This document shows positions 1 to 10,972 of a DNA stretch of 64,000 nt, piece after piece. This DNA comes from Acorus gramineus. Taxonomy: Eukaryota > Streptophyta > Magnoliopsida > Acorales > Acoraceae. The notes beneath the pieces were generated by a model. That model saw only the letters and a list, made by a program, of their open reading frames with translations. It was not told where the DNA came from and did not search any database. The stretch spans positions 2,812,433 to 2,876,432 of the forward strand of contig JAUJYN010000019.1 in NCBI GenBank assembly GCA_030737835.1, read 5' to 3'. Every line of letters starts with the position of its first letter. Within the stretch, counting starts at the first letter, position 1. The position numbers and the translations under genes were made by a program.

Positions 1-245
1 ATAGTGCCTAAGGGTGACCATAAGGGGGTGGTGAGGTTAGGGTTAGGTTCACCCTCACTCAACCACTTATTTTTACTTTATTGGGAAGCATGCGGAGAAG
101 CACCACACACTCAAAAATATCTCACCCCCCGAAACCCAGTAACAGCCAAACCCGGATGCGATTCAGAACTGCATATTTTTCAAAAGGTTACCGGAATTTG
201 ATGAAATTTTTATGGGTAGTACGAAACAGTACCAAAACCAATAAT
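1..245 (-). mobile_element. LTR head fragment, reverse strand
   Basis: Degraded fragment of a long Ty3/gypsy LTR read on the minus strand. Around 150-185 it matches, inverted, the stretch near 47000-47040 that follows the LTR start at 46789 (the phrase around ATGCGATTCGGAACTGCAT). It stops abruptly near 246, where inverted pol sequence begins without the expected polypurine tract, so this is a rearranged junction. No gene is seen in it. Confidence 0.5.
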
Positions 246-1640
246 ATGCAGGCATTTAGCATGTCCTCCAAGGTCAGAATCGTCCTATTGCTTGGCCATT
301 CGTCTGCGGTGAAACGCTGCACTTAGATGGAGGCTCGCGCCAAAGCCTTCCAAGGCTGCGCCAAAACCTCAAAGTAACCCTCGCGTCTCAACCTGTAATA
401 GCGCCGACCGGAGTGCCATGAAGACGAACAATCGCGAAGGTGGAAACCCACGTCAAGGAGTCCAGAGACTCAATCAGTCGGATTAGGGAGGGAAGCGCGG
501 ACTTAGTCAGTCGATCAATGATCACCTAGATGGCGTCGTGACCCGAATGTGACATTAGCGAGTCCGCAACAATCCCTGATAACCCACTCCCACGTCCACT
601 GAGGAATCTCCATGGACTGACGCTTTCCAACGCGATGATGATTCTCGAACTTTGCCTGAGGGCATGCCATCCTGGGGAAACAAGGTCACCCATATCACCT
701 TTTCATCGCACCACTAGCAATCTCAATGAAGACTACCTCAAAGTAGTCCACGGAGGACCAATAAAACTTTTGAGATCCACGAAGGCATCCGGCGCATTCG
801 TCAACCCCGACGGTAGTACTTAAAACTCGTAGTGCCTGAAACGGTCACGAAAGGCCATCTACAGGATGTCCAACTCCTGGATCTCCAACTTGTGGTACCC
901 TTGTGCGAAGATCGATCTAACAGCAGACACCCGCTCCCAGAGCTGGTCAAACAGATCATCGATTCACGGTAAGGGTAATTGATCTTCAACCTCCACGGGG
1001 AGATCAAAACAACACCTCGAACAATTAAGTCCAGATTCTGCTCCTCAAGCATGGCTGGCGCTCATGATGACACTTACACGCTTGGTAAGCCGCTCAACCA
1101 CACTTAATCCACAAGACACGCAATAAGGGGGGGTCGTCAAACCTCGACAATGCCTATGCGATGTCATCTATCTGATAGGGCGGTTGTGTCCCATCACGAA
1201 CGCTAGCATCGTGCTCCTCATTTGCGACCAATGTGGGGCAAAACACGACAATATCCACAACTATGCTTCACATGCCGCCAGAGATAGGTCGCTCAACTAT
1301 AACCATTGGAACTCCAGCATCCTGCACTCCATGGGCAGATTCATCACAGGGAGTCCACGCTCTCGACATCATCCAGTAGCACTCTCCTAGTGTGGCCTCT
1401 ACTTGGTAGCCTCCCAAGCCCACTATCTCTGCCATATGGGCACACCAACAAGCATAGTATCTAGGAGCACCTCACAAGGCTCTGGCCTCAACCGGGCAGC
1501 TACAACGCACAATGATATATCGAAGCGACTCCAGATGCCACTATGGAACCCAGTCCACAAGCAATCGCCCACCAAGCTGCAATAGGATGTACCCAATCCC
1601 GATCGTACGCATCACCACTCGCTACAGCACCTTCCACGTG
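246..1640 (-). pseudogene. Ty3/gypsy pol remnant (RNase H to integrase)
   Basis: Reverse-strand remnant of a retrotransposon polyprotein, full of stops and frameshifts. On the minus strand the piece near 1500-1640 resembles the RNase H region of the copies at 15500-15700 and 31520-31720. The piece near 260-620 still shows integrase phrases such as DRLTKSA and VRLHGTPV, and the region of the catalytic Glu (TLED-like) lies near 260-290. It is a close relative, module for module, of the remnant at 48331-50000. An ancient dead copy; no open frame longer than about 90 codons fits the protein. Confidence 0.65.
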
Positions 1641-1992
1641 AGAGGAAAAATCAATCATCTACATGTATATTTATGTAGTTATACTCACCATATTGAATGC
1701 CCTTGTCTTACAGATCTTGGCGAACTGTCACGCAGCGACCCGGGTTGCAGTGAGTGGGTCGATCCAACCCAGTGGGGAGGCATTGATGCACGTTGACGTG
1801 CATTGCCCTCCCCTGGGGCACCATAACTGCATATTAACTTGTGTGAATGAAAACTTATGATAATGCATGTTTTGCTATGATGTACCCATGCTATGATAGA
1901 CATTGTATGCTAGGGATATACATCCATTTATCATGTATAGGAGAGCCCATACATGTCTAGATACCATGTCACATGTTTGAAAAGCCTTGATC
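1641..1992 (+). mobile_element. Host LTR Y, segment 1
   Basis: Forward interior piece of a long LTR, truncated on its left by the pol remnant. It carries the conserved block seen in every LTR here: a TTACAG/TTGCAG acceptor-like site, GATCTTGGCG, a CCCGGGTTG-GTGAGTGGG-like block and ATCCAACCCAGT. It stops at the TGATC target site of the solo LTR and resumes at 5597, then again at 36316, so Y is the oldest traceable layer on the left side. Confidence 0.7.
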
Positions 1993-2480
1993 TATTGTGC
2001 CTGTGTCATTTGGAGCGCTCTGTTTGAAAATTTGGGCTACATAATTTTTTTTTTCTAAGTTATGTATTCCAATTTAGTATTTGGATTTGATTTTGTTAAA
2101 ATCCAAGATGAAGAGGTTTAAATATGATTTTATTATGAGATGTCCAGTTTTGAGTTAGTTTTCGCACAGAAGTGGAATTAGATCAACTGGATTCTTGTAG
2201 TAAAAGTTATGGGTATTTTTCCAAGTATACCCCGGGGATGGAAATTCTGGCAGCAGCCCTGTTCTATGTTTAGCTCTCATTTCGGAATAGCTGGAGAGAT
2301 TATTTGATCTTGGCATAAACATAAAAGTTGTAGATAATCTTCTTAGCTTTCCAACGGACTTGTAATCGTGCAATTCGGAGCTGTATCGAGGAAGTTATGG
2401 CTGTTCCAGTGAAGCTTGCGCAGAATTTCTAGTCAAAGGGCGACTTAGTCTTTTCCCCTTTAGATATTTTGGGTGATAAA

Positions 2481-2524
<44 letters not shown>

Positions 2525-5500
2525 AAAATCCCACGACTTCATCTGGTCTCTCTTTTCACTCTCTCAAGCCCCCCCTAGGTGTTTGAAGGAATGCTTCAAA
2601 GAGAAGAAGAGAAGGTGGAGGTGAAGGAAGAAGTGAAGTTGGTTTATGTGTTGTGTTGGTTGTTTCCCCTCTCTCTCAAGCTCCCTTTTGCATGGATTCC
2701 CCCCCCCCCCTGATTTGCAGCCATGGGAGGGCTGAGGAGGCCGAGGTGGTGGTGGTGGTGGTGGTTGAGGTGGTCGCGGGTGCGTCGAGGGCCCCCGAAC
2801 CTCCCCCTTTCGTTCCCCCTCCAAGGTGAGCTCCTCCCCTTCTTTTCTTGGTTTTCTTGGCTTAAAGGGCTATTGGGGAAGTCATGCATGGTATGCATAG
2901 GGGTTAGGGTGTGTGTGAGGGGTTGGGGAGGGTTAAAATGAGGTTGGGATGGGCTGGGCGCGTGGGCGCGGGAGTGCCCGCGGGTGCGCGCGGGTGCTGG
3001 CGCGAGCGGGGGTGCGGGCTGGAGTGAGCGCGGGCGCGCGCAGGCGTGCCCGCGAGCATGCGCGCGCGCGGAGTAGTGCGCCTGGGCATGCGCCTGGGCG
3101 CGGGGCAGGGGACCAGTGCTCGCGCACGCGTGCGTGCTCGTGCTGGGGCGTGCGCGGGGTGTTGCGCGAGGGGCGCGGGCTGGACGCGCAGTGCGCTCGG
3201 GCGCGCGCGAGCGTGCGCATGAGCGCGTCTGGGCGCGCGGGCAGGCGCGCGGCAGTGCGCCGATGGTGCTGGGGTGTGTGCGTGCGTGCGCATTCGTGCG
3301 TGCGCGTGCGGGGGGCCATGCGTGTGGCTGCCCGAGGGTTCGGGTAGGTGTCGGGGCACTCGGACTCGCGTGCGTACGTGCGTGCTCGCATGCGTGCGAG
3401 CCCGTATGCATGCTTGTCCGAGTATTGGGTATTTCTAATCATTTCTATGTGTAAATTGTGTTGTTTCTCACCAGTTGGATGCCCCTACCTTGCAGATCTC
3501 GTCGGATGGGATGCGCGAGGTCCCGGGTCGTAAGGTGAGTGGTTTGATTCCAATCCCCCCCCCCTCTCTAGGGATGCGCTCGACCCGCGTAGACGCGCGT
3601 CGCGCATCGATGGGGCCCCCTAACTAATATGTAGATATTTTGCATGCTAGGGATATACACCCATACATCATGTATAGAGGCCCGTACATGCCTGGACACC
3701 ATGTCCTGTACTTAAGAGCCTTGATCTATGCATGCTTTGCTATGATGTATCCATGCCACCTTAGACTTTGTATGCTAGGGATATGCACCCTTATATCATG
3801 TATAGCGGCCCATGCATGTTTAGTCATCATGTTCCTTGAAAGGAAAGCCCTGAACCTATGCATGGTCCCATTTAGTTTAATTTATTTAAATCAAGATGGG
3901 ATTATGTGATTATATTGTTGTAAGCATGCCTTAGAGAATATTATAACCTTGTGGTTATAATATATGTCTCCCCGCATCTTAGTTATGCGCCCTGGAGGAA
4001 TTCTTGAGAATTCATGACATTAGTAGAGTTACCAATCGGTGTCGACGGATCCATGAGGATCGTATCCGTGTGAGTAGGCTGTCTTCTCCTTTTAGTTGGG
4101 TTCCGATGTAGTGACAGCCCTGGCGTTAGACAGGCTGTTCTGACAGAGGGCTCCCATCTGTAGGTACCTCGGATGCGTCGGACTATGCTGATCGTGGGAG
4201 TATACCAGGTAAGCTACGGAGTGGAGGAGAGACTACTCGTGATGACCAGGGGTGAAGAGCAGTCTAGTCAGTCCCAAAAGGCCCATGTCACCCCCTAAAG
4301 GGTGAGGGTGAGGGTGGGGTGGGTCGGCGATGTTACGATCCACTAGCTTGTACAGTTGTCCATGGATTGTGATGTATAGTTTGTGCCATTCACTGGGTGT
4401 ATGGCTCCCCCCTCGCATATTCTTCTCCTTCAGTGTTGTAATTGTTTTCCATTGGGTTCGCTTGCGAACATGGAATGATTACTCCCAATATTGTCTGAGT
4501 TGAAGAGGCTGGGTTGTAGCTGTCCTGACAGAGGGCTCCCATCCGTAGGCACCACCGATGCAGTCGGAGGGGTACTGATCGTGGGAGTATACCAGGTAGA
4601 GGCTACCCGGAAGAGGGCTAACGAATGATGTCGTGAGAGTGGAATCGTTCTCCCCTTGGTTGGGTTCCGAGGTAGGGACTCCCCGGCGTTGGCTATACCT
4701 GTCAGAGGACCAGGTGGAGGCTACGAGGGTGGGAGAGACTACTTGTGATGACCAGGGGTGTAGAGCTGTCTAAGTCTCTTCCCAAAGTCCCAAGATGTCT
4801 CCTTTCAGGAGTGAGGGTGTGGATGAGGCGAAGACGCGTCGCCTCGTGACCCATTCGTTGTTCGACCGTTCCCATAGATGTTGGGTCCGGTCTCGTGATG
4901 GATGTTGAAGGACATCGATGGGCGATTGTCTAGATGTAGATGATCCAGTAGTGTTGAGTAGACCAGTAAATCCGGGTCTCTTCGACCGACGGTATGGTCT
5001 CTCCCCATAAGTCCCAAAAGACTCCCTCCGGGAGTGAGGGTGGGGGTGAGGTTGGTCGCGCCGCCGCGTGACCCTGTTATCCATTGGGTTTCTACCCATG
5101 TTCTCCTTGAAAAAGGAAATTGATTATGTATTGAACTGTAGTATGGCGATTGATTTCCAGCCACTCACTGAGCTTGTAGCTCACCCCTCGCATACTGTTT
5201 CTTTTCAGGGGCAGTGTTGGGCGTGGAGCTGGAGCTTTCCTGTGGCGTGGTCTTATGGGCGTGGAGCGTTCTGCCGGCGGGTGGCGAGTGCGAGGCTGTC
5301 AGCATTCCTAGAGTCATTTTATGTTTTGTAAATCGTGCATGTGGCACAGGTTGTATTTTTCTTTGGTCTAGACTTGGCTTCCACAGGACAGTGATTGTGT
5401 ATTCAGGTCTGTAATAATGTTTTTTATTTACAGACATTGTTTATATATTATGCTTCCGCTTTTCAGTCAGTTATCATTATCTTGCTTTGCCGCCTTGTGT

Positions 5501-5591
5501 ATTGTTGTTGGTGTCTTTATTGACCTCAGGTATTGATAGCTGATATTATATTTTATTATTGCCACGTCTCGGGGACGCCTGGGGCGTGACA
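1993..5591 (+). mobile_element. Solo LTR S1 (3.6 kb)
   Basis: Complete LTR. Its start (TATTGTGCCTGTGTC; other copies have TGTTGTGCC) and end (GGGGCGTGACA) are both visible. A perfect 5-bp duplication TGATC lies at 1988-1992 and 5592-5596, and removing the element rejoins host LTR Y. With no internal region or partner LTR inside these duplications, this is a solo LTR left by LTR-LTR recombination. It contains (TC)20, a poly-C tract near 2699, a CpG-rich core about 2948-3360, a splice-like donor at 2826 and acceptor ending 3495, a second donor at 3535, and a GAATTC dyad at 3998-4013. Confidence 0.9.
2483..2522. repeat. (TC)20 microsatellite
   Basis: Uninterrupted TC dinucleotide run just downstream of a weak TATA-like ATAAATA in solo LTR S1. 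The related LTR near 62650 has a shorter TC run at the matching place, so length varies between copies. Confidence 0.95.
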
Positions 5592-5596
5592 TGATC

Positions 5597-6129
5597 CATG
5601 CATGTTCCCATCTAGTTTAATTTAATTAAACCAAAATGAGAATATATAAGTATAAGCATGCCTTAGAAAATATTATAACCTTGTTATTATAATATTTAAA
5701 TGCTTCCATGATGAATTCCTTGTATATTCATTATCCACGTTATACGCTTGGGTTGAGTCTCAAATCTTGCCTAATGAGTTTAGGCAAGTGTATGACCGCT
5801 TATGGGGATCATACTTGACAATTGTCACTGTGAATAATATGTTTTTCCCTGCATCTTAGTTATGCGCCCTGGAGGAATTCTTGAGAATTCGTTACCTCAT
5901 CAGTGTTTAGTAACCGTTGTCGACGGATCCAAGAGGATCGTATCCGTGAGTATAGATTGTTTTCTCCCCTTCGTTGGATCCGTGTAGGAACTACCCGGGT
6001 TGGGAAAAGCTGTCCTGACAGAGGGCTCCCATCCGTAGGTACTACCGATGCATTCGGGAACGTACTGATCATGGGAGTATACCAGGGAGAGGCTACCCAG
6101 GGAAAGGGATACCGGTGGACCAAGGGTGT
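5597..6129 (+). mobile_element. Host LTR Y, segment 2
   Basis: Continuation of host LTR Y between two insertions. It holds the conserved GCATcttagttATGC then GAATTC-TTGA-GAATTC dyad (5875-5890) and ends with GGTGT (6125-6129), one copy of the target duplication of the 30-kb composite. The next bases of Y are found at 36316. Confidence 0.8.
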
Positions 6130-6378
6130 TGTTATATATGTGTCACTTTTTAGCCTTCTGGTAACCATTGGAACATTCTGGCAGTTTTTCAGCTTTTTCG
6201 TTTTTCGATCGGAACCGCTAAAATTTTGGACTTTTGGCTGTCACCTTGAGTTTGAGAGCTCCGATTGAAAATCTAACTGCATATCATGTGTCATGGTACC
6301 ATTTTGAGCCACTCACGAAAATTTCATTGAATTCCAGTAACGTTTCAGAATTTCACAGTTCCGAATCGTATCCGGGTT

Positions 6379-6502
6379 TTGACCGAGCGAAAAGTCATTG
6401 AGAGACTTGACTTGTTCAAAGTTGACCTTCACTTGGTCAAAGTTGACCTTGACTTGGTCAATGGGTTTTGGTTTTTAGTGTGGTTGGGTTGACTAAGGTC
6501 AA
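6379..6502 (+). promoter_or_regulatory. W-box cluster in LTR A
   Basis: Nine TTGACC/TTGACT motifs counting both strands: forward at 6379, 6407, 6422, 6443, 6449 and 6489; reverse (GGTCAA) at 6435, 6456 and 6497. TTGAC[CT] is the known binding core of WRKY transcription factors. The cluster sits 250-370 bp into the LTR, upstream of the likely transcription start, so it could act in U3. LTR M keeps eight sites; LTR B has a shortened version. WRKY control is an inference. Confidence 0.6.
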
Positions 6503-7521
6503 AGATCACTTAAACCTAATAAACCTAACCTAAACCAAGCTAAACCTAATTAGTGATAAGTGAGTGGTGAGTGTGTCAGTGTGTGTGTGTGGTGTGTGTG
6601 TGCCTTAAATGAACCCCACGCCCATGCATAATGCCCTTCCCCCTATTCATCTTCTTCTCCACCAAAATCTCTCTCTCCCTTCTCTTTAAAACCCCCATTT
6701 GACCTAGTAGAAGGGGTTGAATCAAGAAACCCTAAGAAGAGAAAAGATAGGTGAGGATCCGATCTATCTTCCTATGGTCTCGGATTCGAGTTGCCTCATG
6801 TGTGACCCCCTCTCATAACCTCCTTTTTCCTCTGTTTCCAGCCCCTCTTTGGCTGAGTGGAGATCTTGGTGGTGGTGGTCTTGGAGGTGGCAAATCGGTG
6901 CGCGAAGAGCACCCGGTCTCCTTCCCTTCCCTTCCTCTCCTCTGGGTGAGTCTTCCTTTGCTTCCTTTCTTGTTTAGATGAATGTTAGGAAGGGTTTTTG
7001 GGTGTGTATGGGTGTTGGGGAGTTGGAGGGGGCTGTTGGAGGCGGTTGAGGGTGGTAGAGGTGGCTCGGGCACTGCGGGTTCATTAGGCCGGCGCGCGCA
7101 GGCAGGCAGGCAAGCAGGCAAGTAGGGCAGGCTGGCAGGCGCAGGGCAGGCGTGCTATCGGGCCAGCTGGCAAGGGACGCGTGCTTGCGCGCGGGTGGTG
7201 CGCGCTGGGCGCAGTGCCGGGCGTGCGCGCGGGCACGCGTGCGAGTGCTGCGCGCTGGGTGCCGTGCGGGGGCGTGCACGTGGAGCGCTGCGCAGAGGCG
7301 CAGTGCGTGCTGTGCGCGCGGAGAGGCGTGCGGGTGCTGCGCGCTGGGTGCCATGCAGGTGCTGCGCGCTGGGCGTCGTGCGGGGGCGTGTGCGTGGAGC
7401 ACTTTACTGGGGCGCGATGCGTGCTGTGCGCGTGGAGAGGAGTGCGGGTGTGCGCGCGAGGTGCTGCGCTGGGGTGCAGTGCGCGCGCGGTGCACCCGGG
7501 GCTGGACGCGCGGTGCGCGAG

Positions 7522-10500
7522 TGTCACGCCCCGGGCGTCCCCGAGACGCGGCAAGTGTATATAAAATATCAGAATCTACACAGGAGGTCAATAATATATC
7601 ATACACAAACAACCAGAATGACACACAGGCAACAAAAGGGCTGACATGATATATACACCAAATGCGGAAGCAAAAGACTGAATCTGTAAATAAACATACT
7701 AGAGACTCGATACTCAATCATCTGTCCTGTGAGAGCCAATATACACAAATACAACTGAATATATACAAACGCGTGCCAAGCACGGAAATAAAATACATAC
7801 AGTCAAGAAGGGATGCTGATAGCCTCTGGCACTCGCGGAACGTAGCGCTGCTCCGCTACTGAAGGAATCTCTCGGAAAGCTCCAATTGCTGCTCCAGCTC
7901 CAATTGCTGCTCCGGCTCCAGCTCAGACTCAGTGGCAACTGGGGAAAACATATGCGAGGGGTGAGCCACACGCTCAGTGAACAGCACAACCCATGCATCA
8001 CAGACAATATTGACCACAATTCAATTATTTATCCATCCTCTAAGTGGCATAACAACATAATCCAGTGGTTCGTACATCGCCGAACCACCACACCCTCACC
8101 CTCACCCATCAATGGGTGACATAGGCTATTGGGACTGATAATCATCCAACCACAATCCAGTGGGTCGCTCATCGCCAACCCACTACACCCTCACCCTCAC
8201 CCTACCACGGGTGACATAGGATTTTGGGACTGACTAGGCTGTTGGTCACCCTTGGTCCACCGATAGTCTCTCCTCCACTCCGTAGGCCGCTTGGCTTTCA
8301 CCCACAACTTCAGCCCAGTCCGAAACCAAATCAGGAGGCGCCTACTGATGGGAACCCTTGGAAGGGACGGCCTTTCTAACGCTGGGGCAGTCTCTACCGG
8401 ATCCAACGAAGGGAAACAGAACAGCCTATCCATACGCATATGATCCACTCGGATCCGCCGACAACACATCTCTACAACTCTAATGTCCTGAATTCCTCAG
8501 AATTCCTCCAAGGCGCATAACCAATATGCGGGGAACATACACAATAATTAGCAAGGGTGGAATATCATTGGGGGAAAGAAACTTGGGAGGGCAGCGTGAG
8601 TTCCCGATATAGGACACCCCGACAACCAAACAAGGAACATGGAGTACCCTAGCCCGGGTCTCACCGCTGTCCTCGCAAGGCCCCTCCCCTATAATATTCA
8701 CTAAATATGCTAATAATCATATAATATGGTATAACATTTCTTATAATATTATTGGGACAAGAAACCTTGGGAGGGCAGCGTGAGTTCCCGATACAGGACA
8801 CCCCGACAACCAAACAAGGAACACGGAGTACCCTAACCCGGGTCTCAGTGTTGACCTCGCAAGGCTCCTCCCTATAATATTATCTAAGGCATGCAATTTA
8901 TCATACACTAGCATTTAATTTAATAAATAAACTAGTAGGACACATGCATAGGCCAAGGCTTCCTAGCATGAGAACAGGGGGACATGATGCATGGCTCATA
9001 CACATATCCTAAGGGTGCAAGTCCCTAACATACAAGTCTAGGGTGGCATGCATTCTACACATAAATCATGCTGCATGGATTAATATTTATAATAGGCTAA
9101 TATACATCCATGGTGCCCCAGGGGAGGGCAATACACTCTCAAGTGAGTAATATGCCTCCCTACTGGGTTGGATTGTCCCACTCACCGAAGATCGGGTCGT
9201 CGCGCGATCGCCCGTCAAGATCTGCAAGACAGATATTTACACGGCGAGTTAAATACACAAATACACCAAAATACTCACAAAATACCCAAAAGAACCCAAT
9301 ACTCGGGCAAACGTACATACGGCCCGTACGCACGTTAGCCCGAGCACTCCGACTCACTCCCGCACTCCCGGCAATCACTCGCACGGCCACCCGCCCTCGG
9401 ATGCGCCGCCGCGCCTCAGCCCGCGCACCCAAGCGCACCGCCGGGCCCCTGCCCGCACGCCTGGACCCGCAACCGAGCCACCCGGTGCGCCGCGCGCCCA
9501 CTGCGCCCCGCCGCAGCAGCCCGCGCGCACCCCGCACGCCCCGCGCTGACCCATGAGCACGCCGCACTCCCCGCGCGTCCAACGCCTCACCCCGCGCGCA
9601 CCACCAGCTCCGCCCCGCGCGCACCACGCGCGCACCACCCCACCGCGTGCACGCCTGCTCCTACTGTCCAGCTCCCTGCGCGCATGCTCCTCTGCGGCGC
9701 CCAGCGCCCGGCGCTCAGCACCCACGACCAGCTCCCAGCGCTCAGCGCCCAGCACCCGGGACCCTCACCCAGCGTCCACGCGCACGCCCGCGCAACACGC
9801 GCCCAGCGCGCCTGGCAGCACGCGCCCAGCGCGCCTGCCAGCCTGCCCGCGCTGCTGCCCGCCCTGCCTGCGCGCATCGCCAAGTGGCCCGAGCACCGCT
9901 CGCCTGCACGCCTGGCCACTGCTCGCCTGATGCCCGAGCACCCCCTGCCAGCTGCCCGAGCATGGCCTGCCCTGCTCGCACAACCCGCAGCCATCCCACT
10001 CCGCACACCTCACCCTGCACCCCCCGATCGCACGCCCGCGCGCGCACCGGGGCGCACGCGCTCGCGCGCCCGGCAAACTGGTGCACCTGCTCCCAGCCTA
10101 CCCGAGCTAGTCTTCCCTGCGTGCCCATCACCCAGCACGCCCAGCGCCAACTTGAGCGCACGCCCCGCCGCTGCTCGCCAGCTGCGCCTGCCTGTGCTGC
10201 CTGCTGCCTAGGACCACCAGCCCACATGCCCGAGCTCCTCTACCACCCACCTCCGGCCACCAATGGCCTCCGACCACCACTCCACAGCCCTCCGACGGCC
10301 ACCCACCGCCGCCGACCACCACCCAACCTCATTTCCACCCTCCTAACATACATCTAAGCATAAAAAGAGAAGAAAGAGGGCTTACCAAGGGGAGGAAGAG
10401 ATGTTCGGTTGCTCTCCGAGCACCGAAACCTCTCCCAAAAGGCTTCCAACACCGAGATCTACTCCCACCTCCGAAATGGCTCGGATCTGAGGAGAAGAGA

Positions 10501-10972
10501 GGGCGGATGGAGGGGCAAAACTCACCGGAATTCTAATTTGAAAGCACCGGGGTGTAGATCGGGACCCGATCTACACTTCCTATGCTTTAGGTTTTTAGTT
10601 TCAAGCCCTCCAAGGGGCTCAAAATCAAGAAAATGGAGAAGGAGAGAGAGAGAGCTCAAGGAGGAAGATGATGAATAGTGCCAACAAGATTTTAGATCTC
10701 ACTTATATAGCAAGTCACTTAAAATACCCGGATACGCCCCGAAACTGTGAAATTTCGGAAACGTTACCGGAATTCGATGAAATTTTCGTGAGAGGCTTAA
10801 AATGGCACCAGGACACCAAATATGCAGTTAGATTTCCAATCGGAGTCCTCTAACTCAGGACGATAGCTAACAGTCCAAAAATTAGCGGTTCCGATCGAAA
10901 ACCGAAAAAAACAAAAAACTGCCAGAACGCTCCAACGGTTACTAGTAGGCTAAAAGTGACACATATATAACA
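7522..10972 (-). mobile_element. Solo LTR nested in LTR A, reverse strand (3.45 kb)
   Basis: Complete inverted LTR from TGTCACGCCCC to ACATATATAACA, with no internal region. It interrupts the CpG-rich core of LTR A. The flanks GCGAG and GCGCG are only a 4 of 5 match, possibly a mutated duplication in a simple-sequence region. It carries two units of the ~90-bp G-quadruplex repeat (about 8060-8235), a tandemly doubled ~190-bp module (about 8560-8885), a CpG-rich core about 9330-10210, and reverse-strand donor (near 10384) and acceptor (near 9212) signals. Confidence 0.85.
8560..8885 (-). repeat. Tandem duplication of a recurrent LTR module
   Basis: Two copies of a ~120-bp block (GGGAGGGCAGCGTGAG ... 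CAACCAAACAAGGAACA ... CTCGCAAGG) separated by AT-rich sequence. The same block is present once in the LTRs at 17027, 23533 and 56240, and also in internal regions of elements C (19893) and D (50045). No function recognised. Confidence 0.75.

Noticed and set aside
2644..3442. Long overlapping ORFs rich in Arg, Ala, His, Pro, Thr in the GC-rich cores (also near 6974-7717, 9160-10357, 17455-18401, 26293-27159, 34061-35102, 53665-54681, 56783-57638, 59149-59734, 63065-63899)
   Set aside because: They open in up to five frames at once because GCGCGC-type sequence has few stop codons; composition is low-complexity, no domain is visible and frames are not conserved between LTR copies.
7515..7521. 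A perfect 5-bp duplication around the nested LTR 7522-10972
   Set aside because: Flanks are GCGAG and GCGCG, and the region is GCGC-rich, so a match of 4 in 5 is weak evidence.
8560..8885. Recurrent ~120-bp module as a 5S rRNA or tRNA-derived SINE
   Set aside because: I could not find convincing internal A and B boxes, a 3' tail or flanking duplications.
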